Source of the DNA: Flavobacteriales bacterium
Lineage (GTDB): Bacteria > Bacteroidota > Bacteroidia > Flavobacteriales_D > Crocinitomicaceae
DNA: 64,000 nt
Reading direction: 5' to 3'
Assembly (NCBI GenBank): GCA_947497485.1
Contig: CANMHB010000006.1
Span: 1 to 64,000, forward strand
A program made the position numbers and the translations under genes. Shown piece after piece: positions 1 through 9,078 of this stretch (the first letter of the stretch is position 1; each line of letters begins with the position of its first letter). The notes beneath the pieces were generated by a model that did no database searches, was not told the origin of the DNA, and worked only from the letters and a program-made list of their open reading frames with translations.

Positions 1-2115
1 TCTTAAAACTGAATCACAACCTTTGTTTGTGGAAAGTGTATCGTAATAGATTCCAGCTGTTGTTTGATTTGCTCCGCCCAATAAAATACTTTCTCCTTGA
101 CAAATTTCAGCAGTTAGGTTCGTCAAATAAATTGGATTGACAGTCAACGTAGTTCGAAGAACTGAATCACAGCCTTTATTCGTTGAAAGTGTGTCATAGT
201 AAATTCCAGCGGAAGTTTGACTTGCGCCTCCCAACAAAATGCTTTCGCCTTGGCAAATTTCAGCCGTTAGATTCGTCAAATAAACCGGATTCACGGTTAA
301 CGTGGTTCTTAGCACCGAATCACAACCTTTGTTGGTTGAAAGTGTATCGTAATAGATTCCGGCTGTGGTTTGGTTTGCTCCGCCCAACAAAATGCTTTCT
401 CCTTGGCAGATTTCAGCGGTAAGATTTGTCAAATAAACCGGATTTACGGTTAACGTTGTTCTTAAAACTGAATCACAACCTTTGTTCGTTGAAAGTGTAT
501 CGTAATAAATTCCAGCTGCGGTTTGATTTGATCCACCCAACAAAATGCTTTCTCCTTGACAGATTTCAGCGCTTAGGTTGGTCAAATAAATCGGATTCAC
601 GGTTAACGTTGTTCTCAAAACCGAATCACAACCTTTGTTGGTTGAAAGTGTGTCATAGTAAATTCCAGCGGTTGTTTGGTTTGCTCCGCCCAATAAAATA
701 CTTTCACCTTGACAGATTTCAGCGGTAAGATTTGTCAAATAAACCGGATTTACGGTTAACGTAGTTCTCAAAACCGAATCACAGCCTTTGTTTGTGGAAA
801 GTGTGTCGAAGTAAATTCCAGCGGTAGTTTGACTTGCGCCTCCCAACAAAATGCTTTCTCCTTGACAGATTTCAGCTGTTAGATTGGTCAAATAAACGGG
901 ATTTACGGTTAACGTAGTTTTTAGCACTGAATCACAACCTTTGCTAGTTGAAACCGTGTCGTAGTAAATTCCGGCAATCGTTTGATTTGCGCCGCCCAAC
1001 AAAATACTTTCTCCTTGACAGATTTCAGCTGTTAGATTTGTCAAATAAACCGGATTTACGGTCAACGTGGTTCGAAGTACTGAATCACAACCTTTGTTTG
1101 TTGAAAGTGTGTCGAAATAGATTCCAGCAGTTGTTTGATTTGATCCACCCAACAAGATACTTTCTCCTTGACAGATTTCAGCAGTTAGATTCGTCAAATA
1201 AACTGGATTTACTGATAACGTAGTTTTTAGCACTGAATCACAACCTTTGCTAGTTGAAACCGTGTCGTAGTAAATTCCGGCAATCGTTTGATTTGCGCCG
1301 CCCAACAAAATACTTTCTCCTTGACAGATTTCAGCGGTTAGATTTGTCAAATAAACTGGATTTACAGTTAAGGTTGTTCGTAAAACTGAATCACAGCCTT
1401 TGTTGGTGGAAAGTGTGTCGTAGTAAATTCCAGCTGTTGTTTGATTTGCTCCTCCCAACAAAATGCTTTCGCCTTGACAGATTTCAGCAGTTAAATTGGT
1501 CAAATAAATAGGATTTACAGTTAACGTAGTTCGAAGCACCGAATCACAGCCTTTGGTTGTTGAAAGTGTGTCGTAATAAATGCCGGCAGTCGTTTGATTT
1601 GATCCACCCAATAAAATGCTTTCTCCTAGACAGATTTCAGCCGTTAGATTGGTCAAATAAATTGGATTGACTGTTAACGTTGTTCGCAGAACTGAATCAC
1701 AGCCTTTGTTTGTGGAAAGTGTGTCGTAGTAAATTCCGGCTGTGGTTTGATTTGATCCCCCCAACAAGATACTTTCACCTTGGCAAATTTCTGCTGTTAG
1801 GTTGGTCAAATAAACTAGGTTTACGGTCAACGTTGTTCTCAGAACTGAATCACAGCCTTTGTTGGTGGAAAGTGTGTCGTAGTAAATTCCGGCAGTCGTT
1901 TGATTTGCTCCGCCCAACAAGATGCTTTCACCTTGACAGATTTCAGCACTTAGGTTCGTTAAGTAAATTGGATTTACTGTCAACGTAGTTCTAAAAACGG
2001 AGTCGCAGCCAAATGGCATTGGATAAGTTAGATCGTAGTTTCCTGCTGTTTTTCTATAAACTCCATTGATTAGCGCACTATCTCCTTGACAAATGGAAAG
2101 ATTTACTTGATAAAA
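1..2115 (-). repeat. In-frame tandem array, 153-bp (51-aa) repeats
   Basis: The GCDS-coding anchor recurs exactly every 153 bases: on the plus strand it begins at 11, 164, 317, 470, 623, 776, 929, 1082, 1235, 1388, 1541, 1694, 1847 and 2000. The unit nearest the N terminus (anchor 2000) is divergent; the other 13 are closely similar at DNA level. The array continues past the left edge. Because 153 is divisible by three, copy-number change would keep the reading frame. Bases 911-1029 and 1217-1335 are identical over 119 nt, exactly two units apart, a sign of recent exchange between copies. Confidence 0.95.
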
Positions 2116-3663
2116 TGGAGCAGGTATTACGGTTACATCTAAATGAATATTTGAAGCTAAGTTGTTACATGGAGCAATTACATCAACTGAATATCTTCCT
2201 GATGTAAAAACAGTAATTGATTGGGTTGTTGCCCCTGTTGACCACAAGTAAGTTGGACTTTCGGGAGCTGTTAATACGACTGAATCCCCTTGACAAAAAG
2301 TCAACGGACCATCTGGCGTTATAATATTTGGTGTTTCGTTTAGAACAATATTTACATTTTTTGTTTTAATCGCTCCTCCATGGGAAAGCAGACGTCCTTC
2401 AATAAACACATTCTCTAATATAGTCTCAGCTCCATTTGCGGCAATTATTGTTCCTCTAAATATCGAAAATGGAGCAATCCCAACATTTCCGCTGATTACC
2501 CAAAAAATATTACGAGCCTGCGCACTATCCAAAAGAACAACATTGGAATACGAATTCGCATCAAAATTCCCTCCTACTTGCATGATAAAAACAGCATCCG
2601 GGTTACCTTGTGCGTCAAAATAGAGGGTATCGGAAATTTTTGTATTCGATCCAAGACAATACGTATGAGGCGTTAAACGAAGACCATAACCCAACAAAAT
2701 AGGTTCTAATAATTCTATATCACAGGAAACCGCATTGAGTTCATTGTAGAGCGCCAAATTGTCGATCTCCCCTTGTATAGTCCATGCATCTGGTACATAG
2801 TGAATCATTCCGTTTACACCTGCTGGATCAAAACCATCAACAATTCCGCTGTTTGTGCCTACATCACCAGTAATGTTTGTTGTACCTGTGTTTTTTATGG
2901 AACCGTTATCATTAAAGATTGAAAAACAACCCAATGAACCAACATTCGGATAATTAGGCCCGATTAATTCAGGCAAACCACAACCCAATGGAATGAATGC
3001 TCGGACTAAATTCAAAATAATCGTTCCATTCTTAGTCAAGCAACGTCCTTCCAAGTTAGCGTTTGTCGCAAAAGTTATGTTTCCATTGGTTAAACAATTT
3101 CCTTTCATCACTGCGCCATTGGAAAGCGAAGTTGTGCCATTAATTAGCCAAAATACGCGACATGCTTGCGTTCCGTTCGTTAAGATAACTTTTGACAAGG
3201 CATTCGCCTGGAGATTTCCTGAAATTTTGATGATGAAACAAGAATTCGTATCACCTTGACCATCCAAATACAGATTTCCGTTGATGGTCGCAGAACCAGA
3301 AATACCATGTACTGCAGGAGTCAAGGTTTGTCCATTTCCTAATGTATTTCCGGGAAATGAAGTTGGAGTTTGAGCGGATAATGCATTATAAGCACTAATT
3401 AAATCAGAGGCCGCTGTCGACGTTGAACCGTCCGTATCGTGAAATGTCCCATTGATATTATAGGTGAATCCAGAAATAGACCCAGAATTTGTTCCGATAT
3501 CTCCAATTATTTTTGAATTGCCGTTATTCGAAACATTTCCATTCGATGTAAAGAAAACGTAGGAACTGAGTGAGCCCATCGATGGAGCCGTCTGTCCTAA
3601 AAGAATTGCGGACAAATTCATTGTCAACAAAGCTAAAAATGAGTTTCGTATGTATTTTTTCAT
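1..3663 (-). CDS. Large secreted adhesin-like protein with two DUF3494 domains and tandem repeats (partial, 3' end outside window)
   Basis: The gene starts with ATG at 3663 and stays open to the left edge, so 1221 residues are visible and the C terminus is missing. A signal peptide (about residues 1-23, ending near ILLGQ) is followed by two DUF3494 ice-binding-protein-like domains at about 25-225 and 235-440. Both show the family pattern GDIGTNSG or GDVGTNSG, then TLTP, LYLDGQGD or LYFDAQGN, and FWLINGT or FWVISGN. An Ig-like domain (CQGDSVVL, LWSTGATT) comes next, then 51-residue repeats with ICQGES and GCDSV motifs. DUF3494 is known from ice-binding proteins and from cell-surface adhesins; the repeat stalk suggests an adhesin exported by T9SS, with the sorting domain beyond the window. 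This function is inferred. The 271 nt upstream hold no other gene. Confidence 0.85.
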   Translation of the reverse strand, partial: MKKYIRNSFLALLTMNLSAILLGQTAPSMGSLSSYVFFTSNGNVSNNGNSKIIGDIGTNSGSISGFTYNINGTFHDTDGSTSTAASDLISAYNALSAQTPTSFPGNTLGNGQTLTPAVHGISGSATINGNLYLDGQGDTNSCFIIKISGNLQANALSKVILTNGTQACRVFWLINGTTSLSNGAVMKGNCLTNGNITFATNANLEGRCLTKNGTIILNLVRAFIPLGCGLPELIGPNYPNVGSLGCFSIFNDNGSIKNTGTTNITGDVGTNSGIVDGFDPAGVNGMIHYVPDAWTIQGEIDNLALYNELNAVSCDIELLEPILLGYGLRLTPHTYCLGSNTKISDTLYFDAQGNPDAVFIMQVGGNFDANSYSNVVLLDSAQARNIFWVISGNVGIAPFSIFRGTIIAANGAETILENVFIEGRLLSHGGAIKTKNVNIVLNETPNIITPDGPLTFCQGDSVVLTAPESPTYLWSTGATTQSITVFTSGRYSVDVIAPCNNLASNIHLDVTVIPAPFYQVNLSICQGDSALINGVYRKTAGNYDLTYPMPFGCDSVFRTTLTVNPIYLTNLSAEICQGESILLGGANQTTAGIYYDTLSTNKGCDSVLRTTLTVNLVYLTNLTAEICQGESILLGGSNQTTAGIYYDTLSTNKGCDSVLRTTLTVNPIYLTNLTAEICLGESILLGGSNQTTAGIYYDTLSTTKGCDSVLRTTLTVNPIYLTNLTAEICQGESILLGGANQTTAGIYYDTLSTNKGCDSVLRTTLTVNPVYLTNLTAEICQGESILLGGANQTIAGIYYDTVSTSKGCDSVLKTTLSVNPVYLTNLTAEICQGESILLGGSNQTTAGIYFDTLSTNKGCDSVLRTTLTVNPVYLTNLTAEICQGESILLGGANQTIAGIYYDTVSTSKGCDSVLKTTLTVNPVYLTNLTAEICQGESILLGGASQTTAGIYFDTLSTNKGCDSVLRTTLTVNPVYLTNLTAEICQGESILLGGANQTTAGIYYDTLSTNKGCDSVLRTTLTVNPIYLTNLSAEICQGESILLGGSNQTAAGIYYDTLSTNKGCDSVLRTTLTVNPVYLTNLTAEICQGESILLGGANQTTAGIYYDTLSTNKGCDSVLRTTLTVNPVYLTNLTAEICQGESILLGGASQTSAGIYYDTLSTNKGCDSVLRTTLTVNPIYLTNLTAEICQGESILLGGANQTTAGIYYDTLSTNKGCDSVLR

Positions 3664-3934
3664 AACCTGAGATTTAAGTTCAAATTGAATTATAAAGCAA
3701 AATTAGAGTCGACTAAAAGCCAATATGTTGTAGATGTTAATCTTTGGTTTGTAGGAATCGCGTTCCTTACAGATTCATCCTTTCTGTTTGGATAATTGTG
3801 TTGAACTTATTTTTTGTTTCACAGAAAAAAATCTATTTATTTCTAAATTTTTTGGATTATGCTTTGTTAAAAAACAGTAAATTAGAATAGTCGTTTTGGA
3901 CATCAAGAAAAACGTGTAAAATCAAAAAATTATT

Positions 3935-6886
3935 TTGAAAACTCATTCCCATTTCAGTTTGAAATATGGCATTTTATCGCCAGAAGAAATTGTTGATTTA
4001 GCAATTGAATTGGGTTATAAATCTGTTTTACTTACTGATATCAATACAACAGGCTCTGCACTTGCGTTTATTCGAGCAGCAAAAAGCAAAGGCATTAAGC
4101 CGATCGTAGGTGCAGAAATAAGAAATGGATTACAGATAATCGGAACAATCATTGCCAAAAACAAAGATGGTTTTCATGAACTAAATTCGTTTTTATCAAA
4201 ATATTTGGCTTCTAATCAAATTTTTCCAGATCGATTTCCGGTATTTAAAAATTGCATTGTTAGCTATCCTATTTCTAAAATAAATCACATATTAATAGAA
4301 AATGAATTTACTGATATTCAATTAAATGAAATATATAATTTAAACTATAAGTATAGATATATTGACCAATCCAAATTGATCGTTTTAGAGCCAATGACTT
4401 TTCGTTCGAAACGCGATTTCAACACCCATCGATTGCTTCGAGCCATTGCGAACAACACCTTACTTTCGAAATTACCGAAGAATGAACAAGCAAATGAAAA
4501 TGAAAAGTTCATTTCAAAAAATCAATTTCAAAAATCGTTTGAATTTTATCCAGAAATCCTGACGAAAACGTGGGAGCTATTTGATACTTGCGAACTCGAT
4601 TTTGAATTCGGTGATGATGCTATTCCTCAGAATCCTATTTCGTATACGGAATCGATCGAATCTGACAAGGCCTTGCTTAAAAAATTATGCTTTGAAGGGC
4701 TTGAATTTCGATATTCTGAGGTAACAGAGAAAATTCTAGCTCGAATCGAAGTGGAAATCGATATTATTGCCGAAAAACATTATCTATCTTACTTTTTAAT
4801 CGCCTGGGATTTTACTTCTTACGCTCGCTCAAAGGGATATTTCTACGTTGGAAGAGGAAGTGGCGCCAATAGCATTGTGGCTTACCTACTCCGAATAACA
4901 GACGTTGATCCACTCGAGTTGGATTTGTATTTTGAGCGATTTATTAACCTTTATCGGAAAAACCCACCGGATTTCGATATCGATTTTTCTTGGAAAGACC
5001 GCGATGATGTCGTAAATTATATTTTCAACAAATTTCCTAATTCAGCTTGGCTTTGCACTTATAATACATTTCAATATCGAGCAGCTGTTCGAGAACTAGG
5101 AAAAGTATTTGGTTTACCCAAAACCGAAATAGATCTTTTGTGCTCAGGAAAATATTCACTTGAAAAAATTGACGAAATTTCGAAACTCGTATTGAAATAT
5201 TCCAAGCTAATTGAAGGCCTTCCCTCCTATTTAAGTGTTCACTCCGGCGGAATTGTAATCAGCGAAAAACCAATAACGTATTTTTCATCGACCTTTCTTC
5301 CTCCAAAAGGCTTTCCGACGACACAATTCTCGATGATGGAAGCAGAAGATGTTGGACTTTATAAGTTTGACGTTTTAAGTCAGCGTGGACTTGGGAAAAT
5401 TGAGGAATGCCTTGAAATCATTGCCTACAATCAACCAAATGCAGACATTCATGACATACATGACATCGCATTTTTTAAGCAAGATAAAAAAATTGAGCAA
5501 TTACTAGTTGAAGGAAAAGCTTTGGGCTGTTTCTATGTTGAATCTCCAGCTATGCGGATGTTGATGTTAAAGTTGAATGTCCGAACGTATTTGGAATTAG
5601 TCGCCGCAAGCTCGATTATTCGTCCTGGGGTTTCGCAATCAGGTATGATGCGGGAATACATTCTTCGCCATAAAAACCCGGAACTACGAAAAAAAGCCCA
5701 TCCCGAATTATTAAAAATAATGCCTGAAACATACGGTGTTATGGTTTACCAAGAAGATGTCATCAAAGTCGCACATCATTTTGCAGGTCTATCGCTAGCT
5801 GAAGCAGATGTCTTGCGCAGAGGCATGTCAGGGAAATTTCGCTCGCGGGAAGAATTTCAATCGGTTAAAGATGCTTTTTTTGTTAACTGCCAAAAGAAAG
5901 GATTTGATTCAGAATTAACAACAAGTGTTTGGCATCAAATTGAAAGCTTCGCGGGATATGCTTTTTCGAAGGGACATTCAGCTTCCTATGCTGTTGAAAG
6001 CTACCAAAGCTTGTATTTGAAAGCCTATTTTCCGTTGGAATACATGACCGCTGTCATCAATAATTTTGGCGGCTATTACCGAACAGAAGTGTACGTTCAT
6101 GAAGCGCGAAAGTGGGGCGCAAGCATTGAAGCGCCATCGATAAATGAAGGATCCTTTTCTTGTATCTTAAACGGAACACGACTTATTTTAGGATTTAATT
6201 TAGTTGATGGAATTGAGACAAATCTTATTTTAGCGTTGATAAAAGAAAAGTTTCAAAATGGAATTTTCGAAGATTTCGAAGATCTGATGAAACGATGTGT
6301 AATCCCGCTGGAACAACTATCGATTCTCATTCGGATTAACGCGCTTCGCGACTTTAAAGAAAGTCGAAAAGAACTACTTTGGAAAGCCCATTTTTGGCAT
6401 CAAAACAGTAAGCCAAATCAGAAGACTATTAAGCTTTTCGAAGTTGAAACCACTAATTTCTCAATTCCTGAACTCAGTGAAAATAAGTATGAACTAATTT
6501 TTGAACAAATGGAATTACTGGGATTTCCACTTTGCAATCCATTTGAATTATTGAAAAATGAAATTCCTAAAACTCATGTAAAAGCAACTGAAATAAAAGA
6601 TCATCTCGGGAGAATCATTGAAACCTATGCCTATTTAGTAGCAATCAAACAATCAAAAACGCAACGAGGCGAAATTATGAATTTTGGGACTTTCCTTGAT
6701 GTTGATGGAAATACATTGGACACTGTTCATTTTCCTGAAAGTACACGAAAATACCCGTTCAGAGGAAAAGGAATTTATTATTTGAAAGGATTTGTTAGCG
6801 AGGAATTTGGCTATTATACCCTTGAAGTCGGAACAATGGAAAAGCTTCCTTTTATGGAAGATGTCAGATTTGATGAACCACTATAA
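3935..6886 (+). CDS. Short DnaE-type DNA polymerase III alpha subunit
   Basis: This 983-residue C-family DNA polymerase is much shorter than the main replicative DnaE of Bacteroidota (usually over 1400 residues), so it is probably the accessory, damage-tolerance-type copy. An N-terminal PHP domain begins with THSHFS; the usual TDH of active PHP domains reads TDIN, which suggests lost metal-dependent exonuclease activity. The palm has VGRGSGANS at about 305 and the catalytic PDFDIDF at about 344-350; RRGMSGKF and FSKGHSASYA are typical finger motifs. The start is TTG; only ATT codons separate it from an in-frame stop at 3917, and no ATG is available. No imuA, imuB or lexA gene lies beside it. 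Its 3' end overlaps aat by 6 nt, convergently. Confidence 0.9.
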   Translation: MKTHSHFSLKYGILSPEEIVDLAIELGYKSVLLTDINTTGSALAFIRAAKSKGIKPIVGAEIRNGLQIIGTIIAKNKDGFHELNSFLSKYLASNQIFPDRFPVFKNCIVSYPISKINHILIENEFTDIQLNEIYNLNYKYRYIDQSKLIVLEPMTFRSKRDFNTHRLLRAIANNTLLSKLPKNEQANENEKFISKNQFQKSFEFYPEILTKTWELFDTCELDFEFGDDAIPQNPISYTESIESDKALLKKLCFEGLEFRYSEVTEKILARIEVEIDIIAEKHYLSYFLIAWDFTSYARSKGYFYVGRGSGANSIVAYLLRITDVDPLELDLYFERFINLYRKNPPDFDIDFSWKDRDDVVNYIFNKFPNSAWLCTYNTFQYRAAVRELGKVFGLPKTEIDLLCSGKYSLEKIDEISKLVLKYSKLIEGLPSYLSVHSGGIVISEKPITYFSSTFLPPKGFPTTQFSMMEAEDVGLYKFDVLSQRGLGKIEECLEIIAYNQPNADIHDIHDIAFFKQDKKIEQLLVEGKALGCFYVESPAMRMLMLKLNVRTYLELVAASSIIRPGVSQSGMMREYILRHKNPELRKKAHPELLKIMPETYGVMVYQEDVIKVAHHFAGLSLAEADVLRRGMSGKFRSREEFQSVKDAFFVNCQKKGFDSELTTSVWHQIESFAGYAFSKGHSASYAVESYQSLYLKAYFPLEYMTAVINNFGGYYRTEVYVHEARKWGASIEAPSINEGSFSCILNGTRLILGFNLVDGIETNLILALIKEKFQNGIFEDFEDLMKRCVIPLEQLSILIRINALRDFKESRKELLWKAHFWHQNSKPNQKTIKLFEVETTNFSIPELSENKYELIFEQMELLGFPLCNPFELLKNEIPKTHVKATEIKDHLGRIIETYAYLVAIKQSKTQRGEIMNFGTFLDVDGNTLDTVHFPESTRKYPFRGKGIYYLKGFVSEEFGYYTLEVGTMEKLPFMEDVRFDEPL

Positions 6887-7483
6887 AATAAATTTACACT
6901 CCTTTGTAATTGAGCGGCGAAGTTTTTCAAGAAAGGAATCCTTCGAAATTTCAATAGCTCCATATCTTAAAACATTTTCATTCATGAATTGCGTATCCAA
7001 AAGTTCAAATTCATTTTTTCGCAAAATTTCTATCAAATAATGAAAAGCCACCTTGGATGAATTCGAAACCAATGAAAACATCGATTCGCCATAAAAAACA
7101 CCTCCAATTTGAACACCATAAAGTCCACCGACGAGTTCATCGTTTTGATAGGCTTCAATGGAATGAGCATATCCTAATTGATTTAAATTGGAATAAGCTT
7201 GAATCATTTCTTCTGATATCCAAACACCATCGCCTCGATATCGAGGCAAAGCACAGTGACGCATTACCTGCTCGAATTGTTGATTGATTCGAATTTCAAA
7301 AACATTTCTATTCAAAATTGGCCGCAATGATTTAGATGGTCGATAGGTATCAATCGGAATAATCGCTCTTGGATCTGGGCAATACCAACTAATTTCCCCT
7401 CGCCTATCTGCCATCGGAAAAATTCCCTGACAATAGGCTGAAAACAATAATTTTGAAGTTAAATGTTGCGTTGATTTACCCAA
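6881..7483 (-). CDS. aat: Leucyl/phenylalanyl-tRNA--protein transferase
   Basis: The product (200 aa) transfers Leu or Phe from aminoacyl-tRNA to proteins with N-terminal Arg or Lys, marking them for the ClpS/ClpAP N-end-rule pathway in the cytoplasm. Family signatures are visible: LFSAYCQGIFPMAD near the N terminus, ISWYCPDPRAIIP, VFEIRINQQFEQVMRHCA, and in the core GGLYGVQIGGVFYGESMF with FELLDTQF. The length fits the shorter bacterial form. The start appears to be TTG at 7483; an ATG at 7488 is in another frame and is soon stopped. It converges on the DnaE-type gene with a 6-nt overlap. Confidence 0.93.
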   Translation of the reverse strand: MGKSTQHLTSKLLFSAYCQGIFPMADRRGEISWYCPDPRAIIPIDTYRPSKSLRPILNRNVFEIRINQQFEQVMRHCALPRYRGDGVWISEEMIQAYSNLNQLGYAHSIEAYQNDELVGGLYGVQIGGVFYGESMFSLVSNSSKVAFHYLIEILRKNEFELLDTQFMNENVLRYGAIEISKDSFLEKLRRSITKECKFIL

Positions 7484-7516
7484 AACATTTTTAGCTAAAA
7501 TAGTAAAATTAATATT

Positions 7517-7837
7517 TCAAGTCACAAGTAACTCATTACACAAATAAGCACAGTGTTTGCAGGTTTTCATACATTCAGCACAGCAATGGTGGTGAGAGGC
7601 ATGTTTTGAACATTCGTCGGAGCAAGCTTGGCAAACCTTTGCACAAATTGCATAAAGTTCTGTTCTAAATTTCGAGCCTCGCGCCTTGAAATTCAGCGTT
7701 AAAGAACAAATATCAGCGCAATCGCGGCAAATGGCAATGCATTCGTTGTTCTTCTGAATGATTGAGTCCGTAAAACATATTTCACAATTGATGATACAAG
7801 CCTCGAGTGCATCCGTTAATTCTTTGAAGTTATTCAT
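7517..7837 (-). CDS. Cys-rich four-helix-bundle copper-binding-type protein (DUF326/Csp-like)
   Basis: This 106-residue protein contains about 17 cysteines spaced along predicted helices (CIINCEIC, CIAICRDCADIC, CAKVCQACSDEC, CCAECMKTCKHC) and a His cluster HASHHH. That pattern matches the DUF326/copper storage protein family, whose four-helix bundles bind many Cu(I) ions through inward-facing cysteines. There is no signal peptide, so a cytosolic form is likely. Copper storage or buffering is inferred from the family. No copper regulator or exporter lies next to it. Confidence 0.85.
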   Translation of the reverse strand: MNNFKELTDALEACIINCEICFTDSIIQKNNECIAICRDCADICSLTLNFKARGSKFRTELYAICAKVCQACSDECSKHASHHHCCAECMKTCKHCAYLCNELLVT

Positions 7838-8017
7838 AGCATATCATTTTCTACAAAGATGACATACTTGGATTCAAATTTCTTTGTAAAACTGAAGTAA
7901 TATTTTGTGATTTAATGCCTTTGACTATAGTTCATTAATAAAGATGAAATAAATGCAAATTGTATTTGAATTCTGATAAATAAATGTTGGATTCTACAGC
8001 TAATTTTGACAAAAAAA

Positions 8018-8476
8018 ATGGAAATTTCGGCAGGATTAAAACAAGCTTATATAGAAGCAAGATCACGTCTAAAATTATTAACCGATCAAATTACTGAACC
8101 AGATTTAAGTAAACGCCTAGCTTCAGTTCCAAATTCCATCGGATTTTTGCTCAGGCATATTGGCGATGTAGAACTGCTGTTCGCTAAAAACGTATTCAAG
8201 GCAACGGAGATAGACGTTAAGGCTCGAACAGTAATCGACAAAAAAGATACTGGAGAATGGATAAATCTTGATGAACTAGTCGAATATTTGGAAAAATCAA
8301 ATTCCACAATAACTAAAATAATTGAAAATCAACTGAACGAATCTTGGGATGAATTAATTACAACCAACGAATTCGGAACAAAGACGAAAATCGAAGCTTT
8401 TGGTAGAATTATTTCTCACACAGCTTATCACACGGGACAAGTTGCACTTCTTCTCAAATATGGTAATCTTAATTGA
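8018..8476 (+). CDS. DinB/YfiT-fold putative metal-dependent enzyme
   Basis: The product (152 aa) has the four-helix DinB pattern: an N-terminal helix with SIGFLLRHIGDVE carrying the first conserved His, and a C-terminal HTAYHTGQVALLLKYG carrying the HxxxH pair. These three His residues normally bind a divalent metal. Members include thiol-dependent transferases, but most have no assigned substrate. The ATG at 8018 is preferred; a TTG four codons upstream (8006) is also in frame. It converges on the cold-shock gene with only 3 nt between stop codons. Confidence 0.8.
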   Translation: MEISAGLKQAYIEARSRLKLLTDQITEPDLSKRLASVPNSIGFLLRHIGDVELLFAKNVFKATEIDVKARTVIDKKDTGEWINLDELVEYLEKSNSTITKIIENQLNESWDELITTNEFGTKTKIEAFGRIISHTAYHTGQVALLLKYGNLN

Positions 8477-8491
8477 TAATTAAGCCTTTTT
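8468..8491 (+). terminator. Hairpin spanning the stops of two convergent genes
   Basis: A perfect 7-bp stem CTTAATT/AATTAAG with a GAT loop (8468-8484) is followed by TTTTT at 8487-8491. It overlaps the stop codons of the DinB-fold gene and of the convergent cold-shock gene, so it could end plus-strand transcripts. The stem is AT-rich and therefore weak. Confidence 0.4.
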
Positions 8492-8929
8492 CACATGAAC
8501 TGCATTCCAACCTTTATGGCCCTTTACGCGTTCAAAGGTAACATTGTCATTTTCGCTCACAGAATCAATTAGACCATTAATATGAACAAAAATTGTTTCT
8601 TGCGTTAATTGATCCTTAATGAATCCGTATCCTTTTGAAGTATTGAAAAATGCAACTTTTCCTTTTCTAACTTTGTCCTCAGGTTCTTCAGCTTCTCTTC
8701 TTTGAACCCCAATTTCAATTGATTCAGCACTAACGGATTTGCGCATTTTCGGATCAATCGGTTCGTCGGTGATATTACCATATTCATCAACATAAGCCAT
8801 CATGCTTTCTAGCGAACCACCTTTTGAAGAAGCTTTTCGTTCTTCTTTTTTCAATAATTTATCTTGTCTTTTTTTTTGCTTATTTTTCTCTTTGTCCTTC
8901 TTCAGGTAGGTTTCTTGCGATTTAGCCAT
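8480..8929 (-). CDS. Cold-shock-domain protein with charged N-terminal extension
   Basis: The 149-residue product has a strongly basic Lys/Glu-rich N-terminal third (KKDKEKNKQKKRQDK) followed by an acidic linker and a C-terminal cold-shock domain at about 88-149. RNP1-like KGYGFIKD and RNP2-like IFVHI are intact, so single-stranded RNA or DNA binding is expected. Proteins with this layout are common in Flavobacteriia as stand-alone genes. It is transcribed away from the retron and lies 149 nt from the predicted retron RNA. I see no firm sign that it belongs to the retron. Confidence 0.9.
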   Translation of the reverse strand: MAKSQETYLKKDKEKNKQKKRQDKLLKKEERKASSKGGSLESMMAYVDEYGNITDEPIDPKMRKSVSAESIEIGVQRREAEEPEDKVRKGKVAFFNTSKGYGFIKDQLTQETIFVHINGLIDSVSENDNVTFERVKGHKGWNAVHVKKA

Positions 8930-9078
8930 TTAAATTTACTTTTCCGTTTTAAATTAATTGTTATAGAGTCTCTAAAAACGAAAAAAAATCACAATGATAC
9001 GAGGGATAAAAATTCGGTTTAAATCTATTTGATAAAGTTAGTGATTTTCTTTGAATCTCACGACCGCAAAGTCAGAAA

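Noticed and set aside
183-1988. Several plus-strand ORFs rich in Phe, Arg and Lys
   Set aside because: They repeat every 153 bases and are antisense shadows of the repeat-coding minus-strand adhesin gene.
1-2115. Regular repeats as a possible CRISPR array or diversity-generating retroelement variable region
   Set aside because: The unit is 153 bp, in frame and protein-coding throughout, with no short repeat/unique spacer pattern; there are no cas genes and no template/variable repeat pair.
3664-3934. Gap between the adhesin gene and the DnaE-type gene as an RNA gene
   Set aside because: No stable hairpins, tRNA features or ORF were found by eye; it probably holds only the two divergent promoters.
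6792-7287. Plus-strand ORFs over aat
   Set aside because: They overlap a well-conserved aat on the other strand and have no recognisable content.
8480-8929. Cold-shock-domain gene as a retron component
   Set aside because: It is read away from the retron, lies outside the a1-a2 region and resembles a common stand-alone Flavobacteriia protein. Kept only as an open possibility.
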